A stretch of DNA of 10,783 bases from the NCBI GenBank assembly GCA_023248915.1, contig JAHFDQ010000164.1:1-10783 (forward strand), given 5' to 3'. The translations under genes and the position numbers were made by a program. Of the stretch, positions 1 to 5,571 are shown one piece after another; the first letter of the stretch is position 1; every line of letters starts with the position of its first letter. The notes below the pieces were generated by a model that was given only the letters and a program-made list of their open reading frames with translations, searched no databases and had not been told where the DNA came from. Source of the DNA: Archangiaceae bacterium. Its GTDB lineage: Bacteria > Myxococcota > Myxococcia > Myxococcales > Myxococcaceae.

Positions 1-1
1 C

Positions 2-160
2 GTCCCCGCCGACGAGCTCGAGTGCGCCGTGCTCGACCGCTTCGACGGCCTCACCCACGCCGAGAGCGCCGAGGTGCTGGGCGTTTCCGAGCGCACGGTG
101 CGCCGCATGCTCTCGCGCGTCGACGAGCGCCTCGCATCGCTTCAGCGTGAGGTCTCATGA
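2..160 (+). CDS. Sigma-70 family RNA polymerase sigma factor, C-terminal end (5' partial)
   Basis: Only the last 52 codons are inside the window; the frame is open to the left edge and stops at TGA 158-160. The visible protein matches region 4 of a sigma-70-family factor. A leucine-rich helix is followed by the helix-turn-helix stretch THAESAEVLGVSERTVRRML, which would bind the -35 element. The family assignment rests on this HTH and on the next gene, an anti-sigma factor that begins 46 bases downstream. An ECF or ECF-like subgroup is likely because of that pairing, but region 2 is not visible, so the subgroup cannot be named. A different HTH regulator of the LuxR/sigma-4 type is the main alternative. 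The gene would be the first member of an operon with the anti-sigma and caspase-like genes. Confidence 0.8.
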   Translation, partial: VPADELECAVLDRFDGLTHAESAEVLGVSERTVRRMLSRVDERLASLQREVS

Positions 161-206
161 CACGCTCGCCTCGCACCGACGAGCGAGCCCCGCTTCAGGA
201 GCTCCC

Positions 207-836
207 ATGAATCACCCGTCCCGCCTCGCGCTCGACCGGCTCGCCTTGGCACAGGGCGCCCCGCCCGCAGAGCTGCGCTCGCACGTCGAGACCTGCGAGG
301 CCTGCCGTGCGCACCTCGCCGCGGTGCAGGTCGAGCTGCCGAGGCCTGCTTGGCTCGACGGCGTCGCCAGCCGCCCTCCGCGCTGGCGACTGCCGGTGAT
401 CGCGCTGGCCGGTGCGCTCGCCGCCAGCCTCGTCATCGTCATCTCCCTGCCCCGCCCCGACGCCGTCGCCAAGGGCAACCCCGCGCTCACCGTCTGGATC
501 AAGCACGGCGAGCAGGTGACCCCGTGGTCGAGCGGACCGGTCAGGGCGGGAGACGCGGTCCGCCTCGAGGTGGCTCCCTCGGGCTTCTCGCACGTGCTCG
601 TCGCCCAGGTCCCGGCGAGCGGCGCGCCGCGCGTGCTGTACGAGGCACGCCTCGAGCGGACACGACCCACAGTGCTCACACCCGCCTGGACCGTCGACGC
701 CGAGGGCGCCGAAGAACACCTCGCCGTGCTGCTCAGCCATCACGCGCTGGCCGACGACGAGGTCACCGCCCGACTGGGCCGCCGCGACGCCGAATTCTGG
801 AGCTTCGAGTACCGCCTGCAGAAGGAGCACCCATGA
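207..836 (+). CDS. Transmembrane anti-sigma factor with zinc-binding motif
   Basis: A protein of 209 residues. Near the N-terminus is H26-x3-C30-x2-C33 (HVETCEAC), the zinc-binding anti-sigma (ZAS) signature that holds the sigma factor at the membrane. A single membrane segment follows at about 62-82 (LPVIALAGALAASLVIVISL). The remaining ~125 residues would be periplasmic and include a beta-rich stretch (ALTVWIKHGEQVTPW...) resembling DUF4384-type domains; that comparison is from memory. The ATG at 207 is chosen because CAGGAG lies just upstream (196-201) and the zinc motif then sits at the usual distance. A GTG at 147 would overlap the sigma gene and add 20 residues unlike the family. The stop overlaps the next start (ATGA, 833-836), implying translational coupling. 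Probable role: sequester the upstream sigma factor until an envelope signal arrives. Confidence 0.85.
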   Translation: MNHPSRLALDRLALAQGAPPAELRSHVETCEACRAHLAAVQVELPRPAWLDGVASRPPRWRLPVIALAGALAASLVIVISLPRPDAVAKGNPALTVWIKHGEQVTPWSSGPVRAGDAVRLEVAPSGFSHVLVAQVPASGAPRVLYEARLERTRPTVLTPAWTVDAEGAEEHLAVLLSHHALADDEVTARLGRRDAEFWSFEYRLQKEHP

Positions 837-2374
837 GTCTCGCCCTCTTGGTCGCGGTGTTCGCCGCCGCCCCTTCGGACTCGCCCGACCCCGCCGAGCG
901 ACGCGTCGCCGTCATCGTCGGCTCGAACCGCGCCACCCCGGGCCGCGCCGAGCTGCGCTATGCCCACGCCGACGCGCGTGCGATGGCCGACGTGCTCGAG
1001 AGCGCCGGCCAGTTCCGCACCGGCGACGTGGCCGTGCTGCTCGACCCGACCCCCTCGGCGGTGCTCGCCGCCCTCGACGCCGCGCGCGAGAAGCTCGCCG
1101 GCCCGCACACGATGCTGCTCTTCTATTACTCGGGCCACGCTGACGACGCGTCGCTGTACCCCGGCGGCGAGATGCTGCCCCTGCAAGCCCTGAAGGAACG
1201 CCTCGCCGACGAACGCGTAGCCGTACGGGTAGGCGTCATCGACAGTTGCCGCGGCGGAGGCTGGACCCAGACCAAAGGCCTCAACCCCACCGCGCCCTTC
1301 GCGGTCGGACTGCCGGTGCTGTCGAGCGAGGGCACCGCGCTGCTCGCGTCGAGCTCGGGCCTGGAGGACGCGCACGAGACCGAGTCGCTGCAGGGCAGCT
1401 TCTTCACCCACTACCTGGTCGCGGGCTTGCGGGGCGCGGCCGACCAGACCGGCGACGGGCAGATCACCCTGTCCGAGGCCTTCGCCTACGCCGACCGGCT
1501 CACCATTCGTGACTCGGCAACGCGCGCGCCGACGCCCCAGCACCCGAGCTTCGACCTGCGGCTGCGGGGCCGCCAGGACGTGGTGCTGACCTCGGTCGGG
1601 TCGAGCCCCACGCTGCTCACCCTCGCCCAGCACGAAGGCCCGCTGCAGGTGGTGCAGTTGTCGTCGGGCATCGTGGTGGTCGAGGCGCCCGCTGGCGAGC
1701 AAGTGCTGCGCGTCACGCTCGCTCCCGGCGACTATCTCGTCCGCCGCGTCACCGAGAAAGGCGTGCTGTCGCGCGAGGTGCAGGTGCGCGAAGGCAGCCC
1801 GACGACGGTCGAGGAAACCAGCCTCACGCTCGTCGGCGAGGCGCGCATGGCGGCCAAGGGAGGGCCACCCGTCGGCCGCCACCAGCTTCAGTTGTCCGGA
1901 GCCGTATTGGCGGATGCCTACACCACCACTCTGGGGCTGCAGGGGTCATACACCTGGCGCTTCTCGGACCGCCTGGCTTGGCGCGTGGGACGCGGGCTCT
2001 ATGGGGGAGGTGTCGAGACCGGGCTCAGAGCGCAACTCGAGAGGGACTTCGGGGTGATACCGACGTCCTTCAACGCCGTGGTTGGCGTCCTGGGCAGCGA
2101 TCTCGTCTGGTTCATCTTGCCGGGCGGGCGGGACGCAGGGTCGGCCTTCGACGTCTCGCTCTCGCTCGGCCCGAGCGTGCTGATCTTCCAGGGTTCCACG
2201 CGCCTTCTTCCCGCGGCAACGGCGGCGGCCACACTCGCGTATCGGCTTCCGTCCGCGCCGTCGCTTGAAGTGACGGCCGAGGTGTCGGCGAACTTCGGTG
2301 CGGACTTCCTGGGTTCCCCGACCGCCTGGGCGAAGTTGCAGTTCAACCTGGGCCTGGGCTGGCACTTCCTGTAG
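833..2374 (+). CDS. Exported caspase-like (peptidase C14) protein with C-terminal beta-barrel-like domain
   Basis: A protein of 513 residues. The N-terminus (MSLALLVAVFAAAPS) is a short signal peptide without a clear positive n-region. Residues 24-250 form a caspase/metacaspase-type domain. The catalytic His is H102 in LLFYYSGH and the catalytic Cys is C139 in VGVIDSCRGG. A typical domain end follows (GSFFTHYLVAGLRGAADQ, then TGDGQITLSEAFAYA). Residues about 265-335 form a small beta domain like PEGA (APGDYLVRRV). Residues about 350-513 alternate hydrophobic and polar residues with many Gly/aromatics and end in NLGLGWHFL, suggesting an outer-membrane barrel. That last point is an inference, and the final residue is Leu rather than Phe. 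Members of C14 cleave after Arg/Lys or Asp; the specificity here cannot be read. The start overlaps the anti-sigma stop, so it belongs to the sigma operon. Confidence 0.85.
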   Translation: MSLALLVAVFAAAPSDSPDPAERRVAVIVGSNRATPGRAELRYAHADARAMADVLESAGQFRTGDVAVLLDPTPSAVLAALDAAREKLAGPHTMLLFYYSGHADDASLYPGGEMLPLQALKERLADERVAVRVGVIDSCRGGGWTQTKGLNPTAPFAVGLPVLSSEGTALLASSSGLEDAHETESLQGSFFTHYLVAGLRGAADQTGDGQITLSEAFAYADRLTIRDSATRAPTPQHPSFDLRLRGRQDVVLTSVGSSPTLLTLAQHEGPLQVVQLSSGIVVVEAPAGEQVLRVTLAPGDYLVRRVTEKGVLSREVQVREGSPTTVEETSLTLVGEARMAAKGGPPVGRHQLQLSGAVLADAYTTTLGLQGSYTWRFSDRLAWRVGRGLYGGGVETGLRAQLERDFGVIPTSFNAVVGVLGSDLVWFILPGGRDAGSAFDVSLSLGPSVLIFQGSTRLLPAATAAATLAYRLPSAPSLEVTAEVSANFGADFLGSPTAWAKLQFNLGLGWHFL

Positions 2375-2383
2375 GCGGCCGAC

Positions 2384-2411
2384 TGGACAACGCCCTGGCC
2401 TTCGCAATAAA
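2384..2411 (+). promoter_or_regulatory. Candidate sigma-70-type promoter for the FG-GAP protein gene
   Basis: TGGACA (2384-2389) and AATAAA (2406-2411) are separated by 16 bases and match the -35 and -10 consensus at 5/6 and 4/6 positions. The ATAAAG island stands out in an otherwise GC-rich 80-base gap. It would start transcription near 2418, about 37 bases before the ATG at 2455. This is a pattern match only. Confidence 0.35.
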
Positions 2412-2454
2412 GACCGCGCCGGGTGGCGGCCGACCACTTCGACCGGGGGCTCGG

Positions 2455-3879
2455 ATGAAGTCGATGAGCAAGGTGTGGACTGCGGCGGCGTGTCTTTTGA
2501 CTTGGCTTGCGGCACCGCGCACCGCGGCGGCGGACTACCTTCGCCAGGAGGCGAAGCTCGAGGTGTCCCCGGCGATGAGCCGTGGTTTCGGAATGGCGGT
2601 GGCCATCGAAGGCGACACAGCCGTGGTCGGTGCACCGCTTGCCGACACCGCCTGGGTGTACGTGCGCAGCGGGGGCCAATGGACGATGCAGGCCAACCTC
2701 GGCACCCTCTACTCCTCTGCCTGGGCCTTCGGCGCCTCGGTCGCCGTCAGCGGCGACACCATCGTGGTGGGCGCGCCCAACGAAGACCGTTCGGGGTTGA
2801 CCGGGCCCGGCGCCGCGTACGTCTTCACCCGCAGTGGCCAGTTCTGGTCGCAGCAGGCCAAGCTCGTGGCGTCCGACGCCGCGGCCATGGACTGGTTCGG
2901 CACTTCGGTGGCAGTGAGCGGAGACACGGCCGTCGTCGGTTCGCCGTTGGCCGACCTCACCACTCTGGTGAACGCCGGAGCTACCTACGTGTTCACCCGG
3001 TCCGGCGCAGCCTGGGCCGAACAGACCAAGCTCGTACCCAGCGACGTCGCACAGGAGGACCGCTTCGGCACCTCGGTGGGTCTGAGCGGTTCGCTGCTCG
3101 CCGTCGGGTCGATCAACGCGATGCAGGGCGTGAAGATCGACGCGGGCGCGGTGTACGCCTACTCGGGTGGCGGCGCGATCTGGACTTTGATCGGCAAGCT
3201 GCTCGCCACCACGCCCGACGACTACGCTCGGCTCGGCAGCTCGGTGTGCGTCAGCGGCGAGACGGTGGTAGCCGGAGCCCCGTCGGGGAAGGCCAACGGA
3301 GTCGCCTCGGGGGTGGCGTACATCTTCGCGCCGAAGACGGCGGGCACGAGCCCCCTCGCGGTGCTCTCCCCGAGCGACGCCCAGAGCTCTACCGACTTCG
3401 GCCGCGCGGTGGGGCTCAGCGACGGATTGGCCGTGGTGAATACCGCCGGCATCTCGACCGCCGTCGACCCGGCGGGGTACGTCTTCACCGCGACCGGGGG
3501 TTGGACGCAGCAGGAGAAGTTGGTTCCCCCGACCGGCGCCCTCGGATTCGCGGTGGCGCTGGCGGTGAGCGGCCCGGCGGTCCTGGTCGGCTCGGGCGAG
3601 GCGGCTTACCTGTTTCGAGTTCCCGGCGGCGACGGAACCGCGTGCCAGCTCGCCGCCGACTGCGCGGTCGGTACCTGCACGTCGGGGACCTGCTCGAGCG
3701 CCGACGGCGGCACGCAAGAGGACGGCGGTGCTCCGGGCGACGCCGGCACGGACCCCGGTAACGGGAAGGCCCGTGGCCCCTTCGGCTGCGCTTCAGTCAC
3801 CGGCGTGCCTGTCATCGCCGCGATCGCCGTCATCGCGGTTTGGGCCCGCAGGCGACGGCGCCCGCAGGCCCGGGCGTAG
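2455..3879 (+). CDS. Exported FG-GAP repeat (seven-repeat beta-propeller) protein with MYXO-CTERM-like tail
   Basis: A protein of 474 residues. A signal peptide spans 1-26 with likely cleavage after TAAA26. Seven repeats of about 50-56 residues follow, opening with FG-x-x-V-x-(V/L)-S-G-(D/S) at residues 45, 92, 148, 204, 260, 315 and 365. Most close with aYVFTRSG..W..Q.KL. Seven copies fit a closed seven-bladed propeller of the FG-GAP/integrin-alpha type. Next come a Cys-rich strip (C397, C403, C408, C413), a DGG/DAG-rich linker, and a tail of GPFGCASVTG (C445), a hydrophobic segment 451-464 and five Arg (465-469). That tail resembles the MYXO-CTERM signal thought to be processed by a myxosortase for surface anchoring, though with a single Cys. 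ATG 2455 is used; ATG 2464 is an alternative. A surface role is likely; the ligand is unknown. Confidence 0.85.
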   Translation: MKSMSKVWTAAACLLTWLAAPRTAAADYLRQEAKLEVSPAMSRGFGMAVAIEGDTAVVGAPLADTAWVYVRSGGQWTMQANLGTLYSSAWAFGASVAVSGDTIVVGAPNEDRSGLTGPGAAYVFTRSGQFWSQQAKLVASDAAAMDWFGTSVAVSGDTAVVGSPLADLTTLVNAGATYVFTRSGAAWAEQTKLVPSDVAQEDRFGTSVGLSGSLLAVGSINAMQGVKIDAGAVYAYSGGGAIWTLIGKLLATTPDDYARLGSSVCVSGETVVAGAPSGKANGVASGVAYIFAPKTAGTSPLAVLSPSDAQSSTDFGRAVGLSDGLAVVNTAGISTAVDPAGYVFTATGGWTQQEKLVPPTGALGFAVALAVSGPAVLVGSGEAAYLFRVPGGDGTACQLAADCAVGTCTSGTCSSADGGTQEDGGAPGDAGTDPGNGKARGPFGCASVTGVPVIAAIAVIAVWARRRRRPQARA

Positions 3880-3958
3880 AAGCCCTGATCGGCCCTCCCC
3901 CGGTTCAGGCTGGCGATGACGCTCGAGCCCCTCGACTGCTCAGCCTAGCCCGGCGTGT

Positions 3959-3974
3959 GCGCCGACTACGGCGC
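3959..3974 (+). terminator. GC-rich hairpin downstream of the FG-GAP gene
   Basis: GCGCCG, loop ACTA, CGGCGC form a perfect 6-bp stem about 80 bases after the stop at 3879. No T-tract follows directly, only GGTTT about ten bases on. It could end the upstream transcript, but it may be chance in GC-rich DNA. Confidence 0.25.
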
Positions 3975-4032
3975 TCTCGCTGGTTTACTGTGGCAGCGGT
4001 AGCCGTCCCCAGCTTTCACATGAAGTTGGGTC

Positions 4033-4061
4033 TTGACTCTTGTTAAAGCCACGTTGAATAT
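4033..4061 (+). promoter_or_regulatory. Candidate promoter in an AT-richer island before the Fic gene
   Basis: TTGACT (4033-4038, 5/6 to the -35 consensus) lies 17 bases before GAATAT (4056-4061, 3/6 to the -10 consensus). The stretch from about 4012 to 4062 is clearly AT-richer than its surroundings. Transcription would begin near 4068, after the ATG at 4064. That is one reason to prefer the ATG at 4082 as the Fic start. Confidence 0.35.
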
Positions 4062-4081
4062 GGATGGCGTTCGGGGTGGCG

Positions 4082-5242
4082 ATGCGAAACGTCGGGACAT
4101 ACGTCCAGGTAAACACGGCGGGTGTGCCCTTCAAGGCGTTCGTTCCTGCGCCCCTGCCTCCCGAGCCGCCGCTCAACCTCACCACCGCGGACCACGACCT
4201 CGTCGACCGCGCCAACCGAGCTCTCGGCCGCCTCGACGGCTTGACCTCGCTTCTCCCCAACATCTCGCTCTTTCGCTACGCCTACGTCCGCAAGGAGGCC
4301 GTTGTCTCGTCGCAGATCGAAGGCGCCCAGTCGTCGCTCGCCGACCTGCTGCTCTACGAGAGCGACCAGGCGCCCGGGTTCCCAATCGAGGACGCGCGCG
4401 AAGTCTCGGACTATGTCGCAGCGCTCGACCACGGGCTGAGGCGGCTCCGCGGCGGTTTTCCCATGTCGCTCCGGCTTCTCCGTGAGATCCACGGCATCCT
4501 CCTGCGCAGCGGCAGGGGCAGCGAGAAGTCGCCGGGCGAGTTCAGGACCAGCCAGGTCTGGATCGGCGGCTCGCGCCCGGGCAACGCGCGCTTCGTGCCG
4601 CCGCCGGCGGATCGAGTCATCGAGTGCATGGGCGCCCTCGAGAAGTTCCTTCACGGACAGCCAACGCAGGTACCGGCGCTCATCAAGGCTGGCCTCGCCC
4701 ACGTGCAGTTCGAGACCATCCACCCATTCCTCGACGGCAACGGCAGAGTCGGCCGGCTGCTCATCACCTTCCTGCTCACCGCCGACGGCGCGCTCTCCGA
4801 GCCGATCCTCTACCTGAGCCTCTACTTCAAGTCCCACCGGCAGGAGTACTACGACCACCTGCAGCGGGTTCGCACCGACGGCGACTGGGAGGGGTGGCTC
4901 CGTTTCTTCCTCCAGGGCGTGGTTGAGACCGCGGACGAGGCGCTCGAAACCACCCGGCGCATCCTCGCGCTTTTCGACAAGGATCGGCGCCGCCTCGAGG
5001 GCCTCGGCCGCGCGGCAGCCTCGGCGTTCCGCGTCTTCGAGTTCCTCCAGAGGAAGCCGATCACCGGAGTCCAGGCCATGACGAAGGAGCTCGAGCTGAC
5101 GTACCCGACGGTGGCATCTGCGCTCGACCGCATGAAGAAGCTCCATGTCGTCAAGGAGCTGACCGGCTACAAGCGCAACCGCGTGTTCGCCTACGCCCCA
5201 TACGTCGAGATTCTGAGCGAGGGTACGGAGCCACTCCGATAG
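4082..5242 (+). CDS. Fic family protein (probable protein adenylyltransferase) with inhibitory helix and C-terminal winged helix
   Basis: A protein of 386 residues from ATG 4082. Fic enzymes usually transfer AMP from ATP to a Ser/Thr/Tyr hydroxyl of a target protein. The core motif is complete at 214-225 (HPFLDGNGRVGR), including the catalytic His, the acidic Mg-binding residue and the Arg that holds phosphates. An N-terminal Fic_N-like region carries SSQIEG (76-81), matching the (S/T)xxxE(G/N) inhibitory motif. That makes it a self-inhibited class II Fic like the Shewanella SoFic type. The flap region includes VWIGGSRPGNARFVPPP. The last ~70 residues look like a winged helix (VQAMTKELELTYPTVASALD). 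ATG 4082 is preferred over ATG 4064 because GGGGTGG precedes it and MRNVGTYV resembles family N-termini; 4064 adds six residues. There is no adjacent antitoxin, fitting an intramolecular inhibitor. The target is unknown. Confidence 0.9.
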   Translation: MRNVGTYVQVNTAGVPFKAFVPAPLPPEPPLNLTTADHDLVDRANRALGRLDGLTSLLPNISLFRYAYVRKEAVVSSQIEGAQSSLADLLLYESDQAPGFPIEDAREVSDYVAALDHGLRRLRGGFPMSLRLLREIHGILLRSGRGSEKSPGEFRTSQVWIGGSRPGNARFVPPPADRVIECMGALEKFLHGQPTQVPALIKAGLAHVQFETIHPFLDGNGRVGRLLITFLLTADGALSEPILYLSLYFKSHRQEYYDHLQRVRTDGDWEGWLRFFLQGVVETADEALETTRRILALFDKDRRRLEGLGRAAASAFRVFEFLQRKPITGVQAMTKELELTYPTVASALDRMKKLHVVKELTGYKRNRVFAYAPYVEILSEGTEPLR

Positions 5243-5245
5243 AGG
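5141..5245 (+). repeat. fic 3'-end direct repeat, left (intact) copy
   Basis: The last 34 codons of fic plus three bases past the stop. Segments 5141-5180 and 5218-5245 recur at 8622-8661 and 8663-8690. The left segment matches at 37 of 40 bases and the right at 28 of 28, running through the stop codon. The 37 bases in between (5181-5217) are missing from the second copy. Confidence 0.85.
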
Positions 5246-5250
5246 CCTAT

Positions 5251-5266
5251 CCTCGCCTGCGCGAGG
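5251..5266 (+). terminator. Hairpin just after the Fic stop codon
   Basis: CCTCGC, loop CTGC, GCGAGG form a perfect 6-bp GC stem eight bases beyond the fic stop. No T-tract follows, so intrinsic termination would be weak. It lies just outside the duplicated segment, which ends at 5245. Confidence 0.35.
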
Positions 5267-5427
5267 TGGCGCGGGCGAGCTTTGGCCTTCGCCTTCACCC
5301 GGCGATAGTGCCCCCGCCGCCGCCGGCTTCGGACGAGCCTCCGTCGGGCGCGCCCGCGAACGAGCCCTGAGCACCGCCTGCCTCGACGGAAGTTCCGCGG
5401 CCCTTCCCACCCCACCCTGCTTCCCGC

Positions 5428-5433
5428 TACCCT
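5428..5433 (+). promoter_or_regulatory. Possible -10 element for a leaderless start at 5443
   Basis: TACCCT fits a TAnnnT -10 and ends nine bases before ATG 5443, a spacing that would give a leaderless or nearly leaderless mRNA. No matching -35 is seen and no Shine-Dalgarno lies between. Weak; offered because no other promoter for the Ig/RCC1 gene is visible. Confidence 0.22.
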
Positions 5434-5442
5434 GCGGGCGCG

Positions 5443-5571
5443 ATGATGATCGACAGGATTCCGTCGGCGCAGCTGGTGGTCGTACCTGACGTATCCCGGG
5501 TCCCGACTGCCAAGGCGGCTCGCGTCGCGGCCGGCCTGATCTCGTCGGCAGCCGCCCTCGGGGCGGTTTAG
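5443..5571 (+). CDS. Short hypothetical ORF coupled to the Ig/RCC1 gene (doubtful)
   Basis: Encodes 42 residues starting MMIDRIPSAQLVVVPD and ending GLISSAAALGAV. The second half is Ala-rich and could form a helix; there is no cleavage site or clear membrane span. The codons mostly end in G or C, as in neighbouring genes, but any open frame here would. The TAG stop shares its last base with the GTG start of the next gene (TAGTG, 5569-5573), the kind of junction seen in translational coupling. No family is recognised. It could be a leader peptide, a remnant of a gene end or a chance ORF. No ribosome binding site is seen before 5443. Confidence 0.25.
   Translation: MMIDRIPSAQLVVVPDVSRVPTAKAARVAAGLISSAAALGAV

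Larger units (their letters stand above)
5243..5570. other. Stretch between fic and the Ig/RCC1 gene, without a clear gene
   Basis: This 328-base stretch holds the hairpin at 5251-5266 and the doubtful short ORF at 5443-5571. It also contains an open frame at 5248-5370 that reads LREVARASFGLRLHPAIV, then a Pro-rich tail ending ANEP and a TGA stop. The Pro-rich tail looks like the end of a protein, but it has no start of its own: upstream it runs into a shadow frame of fic. It may be a gene remnant or chance. Nothing else convincing was seen on either strand. Confidence 0.4.

Noticed and set aside
350..832. N-terminal extension of the caspase-like frame by 161 residues
   Set aside because: It is Arg/Pro-rich shadow sequence lying inside the anti-sigma gene; the ATG at 833 gives a signal peptide and an ATGA overlap.
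2374..2434. Direct repeat GGCGGCCGAC at 2374-2383 and 2425-2434
   Set aside because: Ten bases of G/C-rich sequence are expected by chance at this base composition, and no further similarity flanks them.
1999..3717. 572-codon open frame on the minus strand
   Set aside because: It is antisense to the caspase-like and FG-GAP genes, rich in Arg/His/Gly, and crosses their boundary; a typical high-GC shadow.
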